23,900 bases of DNA from Deltaproteobacteria bacterium (GTDB taxonomy: Bacteria; Desulfobacterota; Desulfarculia; Adiutricales; Adiutricaceae): positions 1-23,900 of the forward strand of contig JAISZP010000099.1 in the NCBI GenBank assembly GCA_031269135.1. The letters run 5' to 3'. The position numbers and the translations under genes are program-made. The first letter of the stretch is position 1. Every line of letters begins with the position of its first letter. The notes below the pieces were generated by a model. That model was not told the origin of the DNA. It was given only the letters and a program-made list of their open reading frames with translations, and searched no databases. This document shows, in pieces, positions 16,230 to 23,900 of this stretch.

Positions 16230-16274
16230 CGGCGATTGCAGCAAACTAATGTTCCTGAGGCAAATCGCCGGCCC
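16226..16274 (-). terminator. Strong hairpin downstream of the RND operon
   Basis: GGGCCGGCGATT (16226-16237) pairs perfectly with AATCGCCGGCCC (16263-16274), giving a 12-bp GC-rich stem with a 25-base loop. A further GC pair is possible across a bulge. It lies 34 bases beyond the stop codon of the RND pump gene. The minus-strand side continues AAATATTTAAA, so it lacks a clean T-run. It may act as a terminator or an RNA-stabilising 3' end. Confidence 0.6.
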
Positions 16275-16307
16275 AGATTATCTTTGAAGCGTTTTAGCGG
16301 CAAGAAC

Positions 16308-19300
16308 TCAGCTCTCATGCTTGGGGGCCGGTCTTTCCTTAGTCGATGCCCGACCGAACAGATCCTCTCCCCGCCAAAGATGGAACAGCTCTCTAGCCTT
16401 CTGAAACAGCGCGTAGACTAAGGGTATGATCACCAGACCAATGGTGCAGGCCGCAATCATTCCTCCAAAGACGGCTATGGAGACGTTTTGACGGGAGGCG
16501 GCGCCGGGACCGGAGGCCAGCACCAGAGGGGCAAGACCGGCCAAAAAAGCCAGAGAGGTCATGATGACCGCTCTGAATCTCAGAAAAGCCCCATTTGAAG
16601 CGCTCTCCTTGATGGTTTGGCCTTCGGCCCTGGCGTCTTTGGCGAACTCCACGATTAAGATGGCGTTTTTGCTGGCCAAGGCTATAAGGGTGACTATGCC
16701 TATCTGGACATACAGCCCTAAACTTAAGTTGGCCAATTTTATGGCGATCATGGCCCCGTAAATCGCGGCTGATATAGAGATGATGACGCCCAAGGGAATA
16801 GTCCAGCTCTCATAGAGCGCCACCAAAAACAAATAAGCGAACAAAAACGAGAGCACGAACAGATAAACGGTCTGACCTGCCGATTCCTTCTCTTGGAAAG
16901 TCGAACCGGTCCATTGGTAGCCTATATCCGTAGGAAGAGTCTTAGCGGCGTTCTCCATGGCCTCGATGCCCGCCCCAGTGCCTAGCCACGGTTTGCCGCT
17001 GCCCATGATGTTGGCGCTTCGGTAGTTGTTGTAGCGGGTTATGTTTTGAGGACCGGTGGAGAGTTCAAGCTTGATGAGCGACGATAAGGGAACCATCTCT
17101 CCGGAGCTGGAGCGCACTCTTATGGCGTAAACATCGGCCACATTCTCCCGGTTGAAGTCGGAACTCATCAACTTGACCTGCCAGCTGCGCCCCCTATAGT
17201 TGAAATCGTTCACATAATAGCTGCCCAAAAAGATCTGAAGCGAATTGAAAATATCGGAAACCGCCACTCCCAATTGGATGGCCTTGTCTCGGTCCAAATC
17301 CACTTTCAATACGGGAGTGTCCGCGTTGAAGAAGGTGAAGGCCATCAGCATCCTTTCATCCTGCATGGCCGCTCCGATGAACTTTTGGGCCTCGGCCGCC
17401 AACTCCGAAGGCGGCCGGCCGGCAAAGTCCTCCAAAACGAACTCAAAGCCGCCTACCGAACCCAGACCAATGATCGGCGGAGTGGTGAAAGCCACGCAAG
17501 TGGCGTCCAAAATGGAACTCAGCATGATGTTGAGCTGATTTTGAATGTAGAGGATATTGGTTTCAGGGGTGGTTCTAAGATCATAATCGTCTAATCCGAC
17601 GAACATGAAGGCGGCGTTGTCCTGGATGCTGAAGTTGACGACGTTTATGCCTAAAATGGCCATTACTTGATTGACGCCTGGGAGTGAAGAAGCTATCTTT
17701 TCGGCTCTGCTCAAAACTTCTCTGGTCTTATTGAGCGGGCTGCCTTCCGGAAGACCAATCTGAATTATTAGGACCCCCTGATCTTCATCGGGCAAAAAGC
17801 CCGAAGGGGTGACCTTGAGAAGACCGTAAGAAGAGACCAGACAAAAGCCCGCCACCACCAGTCCAAAAAATGAGCGCCTCAGAAGCACCTTTATCAAAGC
17901 GAGGTACTTGGCTCTTGTTCTAGACACCAAGCCTTGAAAGGCCCGGACGATGAAATTGGGCAGCTTCTTTTCAGGTTTCAAAAGAATGGCGCACAGCGCG
18001 GGGCTTAAGGTCAAAGCGTTGATCGCCGAGATGAGCATGGAGACGGAAATCGTGACGGCGAACTGCTGGTAAAGCTTTCCGGAAAGACCGGGTATGAAGG
18101 CCACCGGCACGAAGACCGACAGAAGCACCAAGGCGATGGCGACGATGGCCCCGGTAATCTGCCCCATAGCCTTGATGCTGGCCTCCCTGGGAGGCAAATT
18201 TTCCTCCCTCATGACCCTTTCGACGTTTTCCACCACCACTATGGCGTCGTCGACGACGATGCCGACCGACAGCACCAAGGCCAAAAGGGATATAGTGTTG
18301 GCGGAAAAGCCCACGGCGTAAAGGACGGCGAAAGTGCCGATCAGAGAGACAGGGACCGCGACCATGGGAATGAGAGTGGCTCGCCAAGAGCCTAAAAAGA
18401 GGTAAACGACCAAGATGACCAAGGCCATGGCTATATAGATGGTTTCTTGAACCTCTTGAATTGAAGAGCGGACGAACTTCGTCGCGTCGAAGATCTCCAA
18501 TATCTCCATATCAGCCGGAAAACGCGGTCTCATCTCTTCGATTATTTTGTCGACTTGGGCGGCCGTGGCTATTGCGTTGGAACCCGCGTTCTGAGTGAGC
18601 ATCATGCCGGCGGAGTCGCGGCCGCGGAATATGCCTCTTGGGGCGTAATCCTGGCTGCCCAGGACGATGGTCGCGATGTCGCCCAAACGGAGCATGCTTC
18701 CGTCCGGATTATGGCGAATGATTATCCTTTCGAATTCATCCGAAGTGCTCAAACGACCCGTAGCGGTCAAGTTGAAATGGAGTTCCTGTCCCTTGGGAAC
18801 CGGCGCCCCTCCGACCTCGCCGACCGCCGCTTGAATGTTTTGGGATGAAAGAGCCGCTATGACGTCGGAAGGAGTGACGTTCAAGGGCGCCATGCGGTCC
18901 GGGTCCAGCCAGATGCGCATGCTGAAGACTTCGCCGAAAAAATTTATCGAGCCTACGCCAGGCACGCGCGTTAGGGGATCGACCAAATTGTTGCTGACCC
19001 AATCGCCCAGCTCCAAAGAAGAAAGCGTTCCGTTAGGGGAATGAAAGGAAAAAGCCTTTAAAAATGAAGAGGTCCTCTTATCTACATTCAATCCCTGACG
19101 GATGACCTCGGTCGGCAAACTCGGTTCGGCTTGTTTAAGTCGATTTTGGACGTTGACCATGTTTAGGTCGGGATTGGTGCCGATCGCAAAGGTCACCGTC
19201 AAGGTGTAGGTGCCGTTGTTGGACGACTGGCTGCTCATATAAAGCATTTTGTCGACGCCGTTCATGGCGCTTTCGATAGGCTGAGCGACCGTGCTTTCCA

Positions 19301-19472
19301 ACGTGTCCGCGCTGGCGCCGGGATACACCGCCCAGACGGTGACCGAAGGCGGGACGATATCCGGAAACTGGGCTACAGGGATGGTAAGCAAAGCCAGAAA
19401 ACCGGCGATGCTTATTATCAAGGCGATGACCACGGCGAAGCGAGGTCTATCGATGAAAATCCTCGACAGCAT
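16308..19472 (-). CDS. RND multidrug efflux transporter, inner-membrane pump (HAE1/AcrB type)
   Basis: This is a proton-driven exporter that captures drugs or other amphiphiles from the periplasm and passes them to an outer-membrane channel. The 1054 residues match AcrB/MexB/MexF size. The first helix (FAVVIALIISIAGFLALLTIPV), the periplasmic porter loops (VTVWAVYPGASADTLE, VQNRLKQAEPSLP) and the second half (FVLSFLFAYLFLVALYESW) follow the 12-TM duplicated layout. The proton-relay residues are present: D408-D409 in GIVVDDAIVVVENVER (TM4) and K935 in LASKNAILIVEF (TM10). ATG 19472 overlaps the TAA of the adaptor gene by one base, with AGGAG seven bases upstream, so the two are coupled. No outer-membrane factor gene follows. 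Substrate unknown. Confidence 0.96.
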   Translation of the reverse strand: MLSRIFIDRPRFAVVIALIISIAGFLALLTIPVAQFPDIVPPSVTVWAVYPGASADTLESTVAQPIESAMNGVDKMLYMSSQSSNNGTYTLTVTFAIGTNPDLNMVNVQNRLKQAEPSLPTEVIRQGLNVDKRTSSFLKAFSFHSPNGTLSSLELGDWVSNNLVDPLTRVPGVGSINFFGEVFSMRIWLDPDRMAPLNVTPSDVIAALSSQNIQAAVGEVGGAPVPKGQELHFNLTATGRLSTSDEFERIIIRHNPDGSMLRLGDIATIVLGSQDYAPRGIFRGRDSAGMMLTQNAGSNAIATAAQVDKIIEEMRPRFPADMEILEIFDATKFVRSSIQEVQETIYIAMALVILVVYLFLGSWRATLIPMVAVPVSLIGTFAVLYAVGFSANTISLLALVLSVGIVVDDAIVVVENVERVMREENLPPREASIKAMGQITGAIVAIALVLLSVFVPVAFIPGLSGKLYQQFAVTISVSMLISAINALTLSPALCAILLKPEKKLPNFIVRAFQGLVSRTRAKYLALIKVLLRRSFFGLVVAGFCLVSSYGLLKVTPSGFLPDEDQGVLIIQIGLPEGSPLNKTREVLSRAEKIASSLPGVNQVMAILGINVVNFSIQDNAAFMFVGLDDYDLRTTPETNILYIQNQLNIMLSSILDATCVAFTTPPIIGLGSVGGFEFVLEDFAGRPPSELAAEAQKFIGAAMQDERMLMAFTFFNADTPVLKVDLDRDKAIQLGVAVSDIFNSLQIFLGSYYVNDFNYRGRSWQVKLMSSDFNRENVADVYAIRVRSSSGEMVPLSSLIKLELSTGPQNITRYNNYRSANIMGSGKPWLGTGAGIEAMENAAKTLPTDIGYQWTGSTFQEKESAGQTVYLFVLSFLFAYLFLVALYESWTIPLGVIISISAAIYGAMIAIKLANLSLGLYVQIGIVTLIALASKNAILIVEFAKDARAEGQTIKESASNGAFLRFRAVIMTSLAFLAGLAPLVLASGPGAASRQNVSIAVFGGMIAACTIGLVIIPLVYALFQKARELFHLWRGEDLFGRASTKERPAPKHES

Positions 19473-20752
19473 TACTGCGCTCCTCCCTCGGACTCGCCCT
19501 CGGACGGTTGATTGTCGGGAGAAGAATCCTGATCCGCCGAATCCGGCTGGTCGGCGGGAACGTCCACCACCATAACCGACGCTCCGGGCCTTAGCCTAGA
19601 ACCGGCCGACATGAGTCCCAAGACGACCACTTTCTCGCCTGGCTCCAAACCGGAAATCACCTCAAATCCATCTTGAAATTCGTCGCCGACCACCACCGTC
19701 CTTAATTCGGAAACCATAGCCGGCTTGCCGTCTTCTCCAATTTCTCCGTCCGGCGAGGGAGCGGTCAAGTAAACGAAACTGGTCCCCTCGCTAGTCATAA
19801 AGGCTGCTTTGGGAAGCAGCAAAACCTGCCTGGGTTCTTTAGGGGTGATGTTGACCACCACCGACTGCCCAGGGAGCAAGACCCCGCCCGGGTTGGGGAA
19901 ACGGACCTTTATCTTGATGGTGTCGGTGTTGCGATCGACTTCGGGAGCGACGTAGACTATCTCGCCGATGGACTCGTACTCGTACTTGCCGCTGATTACG
20001 ATGGAGACCTTCACGTTGTCTATGGTCGCGCCGGGAAGGCCGCTTCTCTCGTCGCCGAATCGAGACAGTCCCATAACCGAGTCTGAAATGCCGGTGGTCA
20101 CTTCCACCTGGTCTATAGCCACTACTGAAGCTAAAACGTCGCTCTCGGCCTTTATGAAGTTTCCTTCAGAGAAAGGCGAATCGCTCACCTTTCCGTCAAA
20201 TGGCGCTTTGATGGTGGTGTACCGCAGATTGAGATCCGCTTGCTCAAGGCGGGCCTGAGCCGCCTGCAGGGCGGCTTTGGCCACATCCAAAGCGGCGGAG
20301 GCGTTGTCGAGCTCGGATTTAGGGGTGCTTCGTTTATTGTAGAGATCGCTGGCGCGGTTAAAGTCCAAAGTCGCCCGGTTGAGTTGGGCCTGGGCGGAAG
20401 CCACATCCGCTTGAGCGGCCGACAGGCCGGCTTTGTATTGGTCGGGTTCGATTTGAAAAAGCAACTGACCGGCCTTCACCAAGTCGCCTTCCTGAAAGCT
20501 CTTTTCCAAAAGAAAACCGCTCACCCTAGCTATCAAATCGACTCTTTTGTCTGCGGAAACCAGACCTAAGACCTTAAGAGTGGAGATCGCCGAGGCCATT
20601 TGCATTTCATGCAAGACCACCGGCTGGGCAAAGTCCTCTCGCTCCGGGGCGGGTCTTAGAAAGCTGACGCCGATGACGGCGGCGGCCACAGCTACTATAA
20701 GCAGCGGGATTAGGACGAAAATCCATTTTTTTACCATTGTGCTTGGAGACAT
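19472..20752 (-). CDS. RND efflux periplasmic adaptor (membrane fusion protein)
   Basis: The adaptor bridges the RND pump and an outer-membrane channel. The product begins with a signal-anchor helix (KKWIFVLIPLLIVAVAAAVIG) and has no lipobox Cys, so it is probably held by that helix. Next come the first half-lipoyl motif (ARVSGFLLEKSFQEGDLVKAGQ), a long alpha-helical hairpin (about 130-195, Ala/Gln-rich, LSAAQADVASAQAQLNRA), and the second half-lipoyl motif (IKAPFDGKVSDSPFSEGNFI). Beta-barrel and membrane-proximal domains follow, then an acidic Asp/Ser/Glu tail of about 30 residues. The start is uncertain: ATG 20752 (426 residues) is preferred, TTG 20773 has AGGAG only one base away, and ATG 20737 is also possible. 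First gene of the two-gene pump operon. Confidence 0.93.
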   Translation of the reverse strand: MSPSTMVKKWIFVLIPLLIVAVAAAVIGVSFLRPAPEREDFAQPVVLHEMQMASAISTLKVLGLVSADKRVDLIARVSGFLLEKSFQEGDLVKAGQLLFQIEPDQYKAGLSAAQADVASAQAQLNRATLDFNRASDLYNKRSTPKSELDNASAALDVAKAALQAAQARLEQADLNLRYTTIKAPFDGKVSDSPFSEGNFIKAESDVLASVVAIDQVEVTTGISDSVMGLSRFGDERSGLPGATIDNVKVSIVISGKYEYESIGEIVYVAPEVDRNTDTIKIKVRFPNPGGVLLPGQSVVVNITPKEPRQVLLLPKAAFMTSEGTSFVYLTAPSPDGEIGEDGKPAMVSELRTVVVGDEFQDGFEVISGLEPGEKVVVLGLMSAGSRLRPGASVMVVDVPADQPDSADQDSSPDNQPSEGESEGGAQ

Positions 20753-20991
20753 ATTAGAAGGCTTTTGCCACAAACTCCTTTCACCTGAAGCCTGCTCAAA
20801 ATCATAGCTCGAAAGTCGAAACTACAGCTCGAAAGCAATATTCTTAGTTCTGAGCAGCCCATTAAAAAACGCGAACGAAAAAGCGCGAACGAATGCGAAA
20901 AACAGCTCGGTGGAGCGATTGACCGATAGTCGGCTCTAATCAAAAAAAACGATAAAAGCCAATAAATTGCGCAACAAGAGAAAACCGTCAG

Positions 20992-21011
20992 ATCTCAAAA
21001 ATATTTGAGAT
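20992..21011. promoter_or_regulatory. Perfect palindrome upstream of pump operon
   Basis: ATCTCAAA (20992-20999), spacer AATA, TTTGAGAT (21004-21011): a perfect 8-bp inverted repeat with a four-base centre, about 240 bases before the adaptor start. It fits a repressor operator. It has no adjacent T-run in either direction that would make it a terminator. Confidence 0.4.
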
Positions 21012-21033
21012 AAAATGACGCTCTACTGATTAA

Positions 21034-21117
21034 CCTTGTCGATCCTTAATATTGACTTTATCGATAATATTGACTTTATTGATCCTTAATGTTGACCTTG
21101 TCGATCCTTAAGACTGA
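21034..21117. repeat. 22-bp tandem repeat, 4 copies
   Basis: Units of the form CCTTGTCGATCCTTAATATTGA start at 21034, 21056, 21074 and 21096. The second has lost four bases (18 instead of 22). A fifth partial unit begins at 21118. The sequence is unrelated to other arrays. Confidence 0.85.
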
Positions 21118-21130
21118 CCTTGAGCCTTTT

Positions 21131-21154
21131 GGCGGAAAAGAGACTTGAACTCTT
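21131..21154 (-). other. tRNA 3'-end-like sequence (T-arm and acceptor strand)
   Basis: On the minus strand AAGAG-TTCAAGT-CTCTT makes a canonical 5-bp T-stem with a seven-base TTCAAGT loop, followed by TTCCGCC and then A, like an acceptor 3' strand. The matching GGCGGAA 5' strand is not found upstream and no normal anticodon or D arm can be folded. It is therefore not a functional tRNA. It may be a tRNA remnant or an attachment-site scar. Confidence 0.3.
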
Positions 21155-21403
21155 ATGTCTTTGATTGAAGACGGCAAATCGAGGAAATTGAACCCAACTT
21201 AGCAGCGGCATTTGGACTGAATCAGCCGTTGACGATTCTCGGCGGCCCGCTAAAAAAGCGGCTGGCCTTAATGTTTAAGTTAAGAACAACCTTTCTATAT
21301 TAGCAAATTTAGACTATTTTGCAACAAAATTTTAAATTTTTTTACTATAATTTTTTAAGTGATTCTCGCGCTGGGGCTTTTTCGGAGCGATCTCATTCCT
21401 CTC

Positions 21404-21483
21404 AAAAGGCGTCCAAAACGCGCTCAAAAGGCGCCCAAAAAGGTTTCCCCAAAAGGCTCCATGGAGGCGCCCAAACGGCGCCG
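21404..21483. repeat. Degenerate 11-bp repeat
   Basis: The units AAAAGGCGTCC, AAAACGCGCTC and AAAAGGCGCCC follow each other at 11-base steps from 21404. Longer or altered copies (AAAAAGGTTTCCCC, AAAAGGCTCC, AAACGGCGCCG) follow up to 21483. The array creates spurious open frames on the plus strand. Confidence 0.6.
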
Positions 21484-21644
21484 CGAAACTCGCCGGACGA
21501 TGTCCCTAAATTCTTTGCCGATTAAGGCCGGGCGCGGCGCTCTCAATTCCCGGACTGACGCATATCTTTAATTTTTGCCGCAGCATCCCTTTGGCTGCCT
21601 CACTTGAACGACTGACGATCCCATGTCGCTTTGTGAAAGTAGAG

Positions 21645-21674
21645 TTGTAATTATTCTATCACATATTCTATAAT
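21645..21674 (+). promoter_or_regulatory. Promoter of the HTH regulator gene
   Basis: TTGTAA (21645-21650) and a perfect TATAAT (21669-21674) with an 18-base spacer, in an AT-rich setting, 60 bases before the ATG at 21734. Confidence 0.55.
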
Positions 21675-21696
21675 AGTAATATATGTAAATTTATCA

Positions 21697-21710
21697 TAGT
21701 ATAAATACTA
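21697..21710. promoter_or_regulatory. Operator-like inverted repeat
   Basis: TAGTAT-AA-ATACTA is a perfect 6-bp inverted repeat with a two-base centre, located between the promoter and the start codon of the HTH gene. It is a natural place for autoregulation by a dimeric regulator; binding is inferred. Confidence 0.45.
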
Positions 21711-21733
21711 CCAGGATAAAGCGGAAAGGAAAA

Positions 21734-22570
21734 ATGATGGACAAGGCGAATCAAAGATATAAGGAGCTTGGGGATTTTTTGAAAACGCGTAGAGCCAAGA
21801 TACTGCCGTCGCAAGTAGGTCTGCCTGAAAGCCCTCGACGACGCGCGCCAGGTCTCCGACGCGAAGAGCTGGCTTATCTTTCCGGCATAGGCGTGACATG
21901 GTATACATGGCTTGAGCAGGGGCGTCACATAAAGGTGTCGGCGCAAGTGCTCGAAAACCTATCAAGGGTATTGCTGCTTGATAGACAAGAGACTTTGCAC
22001 CTCTATACGCTTGCCCAGCAAACCCCGCCCACGTATTTTCCCGATCGCGATCAAACCGTCAACCCGATGCTGCAGCATGTGTTGGACAGTTTGGAGTTTT
22101 CTCCGGCGGTCATCGTCGATATGCGGTCCAACGTCATTGCGTGGAATAATGCTATGGCGAAGATTTTGCTGGATTTCAGCAAAATGACTCCTTCGAGACG
22201 AAATATGCTTTGGAATTTCTTTACGGATGAACAATACAAGAAGATGTTCGATAATTGGGCGCTTATCGCCCGGAGCGCAATCGCCCAATTTCGCTCGACT
22301 TGCGGAAAGTATATCGATGATCCTTGGATTATGGAATTTGTAAACGATCTCAGACGTGAAAGCAGGGAATTTGATTTATGGTGGTCTCTGCACGAAGTCA
22401 AATCTGAACCGGAGACGATCAACGTTTATAGTCACCCGACTTTAGGGCAATTATCTTTCGAGCATACGAAGTTCAACATTTCGGGCAACGCCAATCTGAT
22501 GATGGTCATACATACGCCTACTTCCGAAACAGATACGAAGCAAAAGATAATACGATATTTAGGCCTCTGA
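21734..22570 (+). CDS. XRE-type HTH regulator with MmyB-like ligand-binding domain
   Basis: A cytoplasmic transcription regulator of 278 residues. The N-terminal domain (about 8-85) has the hallmark of the MmyB group: LGDFLKTRRAKILP, then RRRAPGLRREELAYLSGIGV and TWYTWLEQGRHIKVSAQVLENLSRVL, the helix-turn-helix lying around ELAYLSGIGVTWYTWLEQG. The C-terminal domain (about 105-270) is the MmyB-like ligand-binding domain (ILDMRSNVIAWN-like segment VDMRSNVIAWNNAM, NMLWNFFTDEQ, and NVYSHPTLGQLSFEHTKF). This domain is thought to bind a hydrophobic small molecule. ATG 21734 has AAGGA upstream and a good promoter. Members often control a neighbouring reductase or exporter gene; the divergent pump operon is one candidate target, but nearly 1 kb separates them. 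Confidence 0.93.
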   Translation: MMDKANQRYKELGDFLKTRRAKILPSQVGLPESPRRRAPGLRREELAYLSGIGVTWYTWLEQGRHIKVSAQVLENLSRVLLLDRQETLHLYTLAQQTPPTYFPDRDQTVNPMLQHVLDSLEFSPAVIVDMRSNVIAWNNAMAKILLDFSKMTPSRRNMLWNFFTDEQYKKMFDNWALIARSAIAQFRSTCGKYIDDPWIMEFVNDLRRESREFDLWWSLHEVKSEPETINVYSHPTLGQLSFEHTKFNISGNANLMMVIHTPTSETDTKQKIIRYLGL

Positions 22571-23273
22571 AAAAATAATCATGACGAATTCCTTGCCGGC
22601 AGCGAGAAAGTCGTCTATTTCGCGCGATTAAAATTTGGCCGCTCAAAATAGTGAAGTATGTTTTCGCTTCAAGCTCGCTAAAAGCTCGCTAAAATCACGC
22701 ATTCATGACAAGGGGCTTATTTTTGCCGTAATGCGGGAAATTGATTTCTTTCTCTTTTTTTTTGATGCGACATTCAAAGCGCTTCTGATTCTCTACTTTC
22801 TTCATTCTTTCATGTTATCATGTCATCATGTTCTCGGGGCCGCATGAATCGTTCAAAGGCAATGCGGCTTGAGGCGAAGCTGCGCAAAAACGCTCGCGAA
22901 CGCGAGCCATGCCGACTGAGAAAAGAGCAATCGCAAGCTGCTCCCTCCGCATCGCCATAGCCGCATCGCCATAGCCTCGCAGAGTCCACGACAGTTTGCG
23001 AAGACCGCGCAGCAGGATTTGAAACCGTCGGAGAGGGTCGTGCGCTTTGAAAAGAGGCGCCGAACTCCGTCAGAAGACGATATCGCGACGCGTGTGGGAT
23101 TTATCGCACTCAGAACTTAAACCAAAACCGGCGAATCTTTCTTCAACGGCGACTTCCGGCATAGCGAAATTTTCCTGAGGACGCTTATATGCCGACTCCT
23201 GCGCTCTCAGGGCAAATACCGCCTCGCAGTCGGAGTTTCGCTCCTGTCGGAGCGAAAGAAATGATTGGTGAAT
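22571..23273. other. Region without a convincing gene
   Basis: About 700 bases with only short frames of no recognisable family. It holds a 14-bp direct duplication CGCATCGCCATAGC (22948-22961 and 22962-22975), a small palindrome CTCGCGAACGCGAG near 22892, and a 9-bp hairpin just before the ATPase gene. The right half has coding-like base composition in several frames and could be decayed gene material, but I cannot name a source. Confidence 0.4.
23236..23257. promoter_or_regulatory. Perfect 9-bp hairpin upstream of the ATPase gene
   Basis: TTTCGCTCC (23236-23244), loop TGTC, GGAGCGAAA (23249-23257). It ends 16 bases before the ATG at 23274. There is no following T-run, so a terminator is unlikely. 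A leader structure or a binding site for a dimeric regulator fits better. Confidence 0.4.
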
Positions 23274-23900
23274 ATGACCGAGAATGGTTTTATAACTGGG
23301 CAGGAATTGCTCAATGCAATCGAAAATCAAACGGCTTCTTCCGACGGAAAATTTCAGAAGCGCGACTTTGTAAGTCCGCTGCTGAATTATTGCCTTGACG
23401 GCAATTATTCGGCTCGCATCGGAATGGTCTACGGGCTTCGTTCAACCGGCAAGACGGTCGGCATGCTGCAAGCGGCCGAGGAACTGATCAAGCGAGGTCA
23501 TAAAGTCGCCTACGCCCTATACGATTACGACGGCGCCGCCATGAGCGAAGCTAACCGACAGATGCTGTCCTTGGTCAAGGACGGCTATAAATTCTTTTTT
23601 ATCGACGAAGCCTCTTATTTGTCAGGATTTTTAAACCAATCGGCGAACTGGGCGGATACTTTCATGCCCGTAAACAAAATCAAAATCGTAATCACAGGCG
23701 CCGATAATTTTTTGTTGAATGCCGCGCAAATGACATCTTTATTTCATCGCTACGTTGAGTTTTCGTCGAACTGGAATAGTTTCTCCGAATTCAAGAGCAT
23801 CACCGGGAAATCATTCGCCGAGTATAAGCGCACAGGCGGGATTTTTACCGATGAATCCATGCCGAAGTTCATTCGCTCGGCGATCGTCGATAATTTGATT
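23274..23900 (+). CDS. P-loop ATPase, N-terminal part (runs off the window)
   Basis: An open frame of 209 codons continues past the end. After about 45 residues it shows the Walker A loop GLRSTGKTV (preceded by the strand RIGMVY), the helix MLQAAEELIKRGHKVAYA, and the Walker B strand KFFFIDEASYLSGF with Asp-Glu. IKIVITGADNFLL follows, which looks like a sensor-1 strand with polar Gly-Ala-Asp. This order fits the prokaryotic AAA-type ATPases of the archaeal-ATPase/DUF4143 kind, often accessory or mobile and sometimes toxin-like, with unknown targets. ATG 23274 has GGTG close upstream; GTG 23268 and TTG 23265 are alternatives, and a stop at 23262 limits the frame. The C-terminal domain, which would decide the subfamily, is outside the window. 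Confidence 0.75.
   Translation, partial: MTENGFITGQELLNAIENQTASSDGKFQKRDFVSPLLNYCLDGNYSARIGMVYGLRSTGKTVGMLQAAEELIKRGHKVAYALYDYDGAAMSEANRQMLSLVKDGYKFFFIDEASYLSGFLNQSANWADTFMPVNKIKIVITGADNFLLNAAQMTSLFHRYVEFSSNWNSFSEFKSITGKSFAEYKRTGGIFTDESMPKFIRSAIVDNLI

Larger units (their letters stand above)
20774..21733. other. 960-base intergenic region between pump operon and HTH regulator
   Basis: No coding sequence is supported. It contains two GCGAACG-bearing units (20864-20891), a perfect palindrome (20992-21011), a 22-bp repeat array (21034-21117), a T-arm-like hairpin (21131-21154), a hairpin CCGCT-AAAAA-AGCGG within a wider GGCC pairing (about 21243-21268), an 11-bp repeat stretch (21404-21483) and the promoter of the HTH gene. 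Regulatory DNA for the divergent pump operon must also lie here. Confidence 0.5.

Noticed and set aside
21131..21240. Complete tRNA gene on the minus strand
   Set aside because: Only the T-arm and acceptor-like 3' strand can be drawn. The matching GGCGGAA strand, a D arm and a seven-base anticodon loop are missing.
22845..22961. Basic 38-codon plus-strand ORF (MNRSKAMRLEAK…)
   Set aside because: No proper ribosome-binding site or family. Its end falls in a 14-bp duplication, so it is likely chance.
23070..23330. Minus-strand 86-codon ORF overlapping the ATPase start
   Set aside because: Its N-terminal part is antisense to the ATPase coding sequence and no family is recognised. The part beyond 23273 might be decayed gene material, but I cannot support it.

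Overview
The window reads as chromosomal DNA of a Gram-negative bacterium: it carries a tripartite-type RND efflux pump with a periplasmic adaptor, Shine-Dalgarno-led genes with some GTG and TTG starts, and roughly even base composition. The tsaE-lysC overlap and the style of the chemosensory cluster fit a deltaproteobacterium (Desulfobacterota). That placement is an inference from gene content; no rRNA or other marker is present to prove it.

Layout. 1-3400 is housekeeping: the tail of an MFS transporter, rlmE (23S rRNA 2'-O-methyltransferase, minus strand), then tsaE and lysC overlapping on the plus strand. 3400-7200 holds a membrane-anchored protein of unknown function, a PH-domain membrane protein coupled to a class-B J-domain co-chaperone, and a family-2 polyprenyl-phosphate-type glycosyltransferase. 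7358-14510 is a minus-strand chemosensory operon, in transcription order: receiver-like protein, CheA, CheW, CheR, CheB and a degenerate GGDEF protein. 14511-16230 is a gene-poor accessory stretch with a small AT-rich ORF, an orphan MazE-type antitoxin and a probable gene remnant. 16308-20773 encodes an RND pump and its membrane-fusion protein. 20774-21733 is non-coding. A MmyB-type HTH regulator follows, then about 700 bases without a convincing gene, and finally the start of a P-loop ATPase that runs off the end.

Two things stand out. First, the 1003-residue CheA carries four tandem 24-residue motifs of the MshEN type, known from type II secretion/type IV pilus ATPases as a c-di-GMP-binding fold, ahead of its dimerisation and kinase core. 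Its HPt-like region has Arg where the phospho-accepting His should be. The last gene of the operon is a GGDEF domain whose signature has decayed to GGGQV, and the first gene is a receiver with an atypical pocket. Together these suggest a chemosensory system rewired to read a nucleotide second messenger (inference). Second, many intergenic gaps in the core part of the window contain a degenerate tandem repeat with its own sequence and its own period (about 11 to 22 bases). Repeats also enter coding sequence, in the CheA linker and the 3' end of the 3438-4361 gene. The units are unrelated between sites, which points to a process that repeatedly makes new minisatellites rather than to one spreading element.
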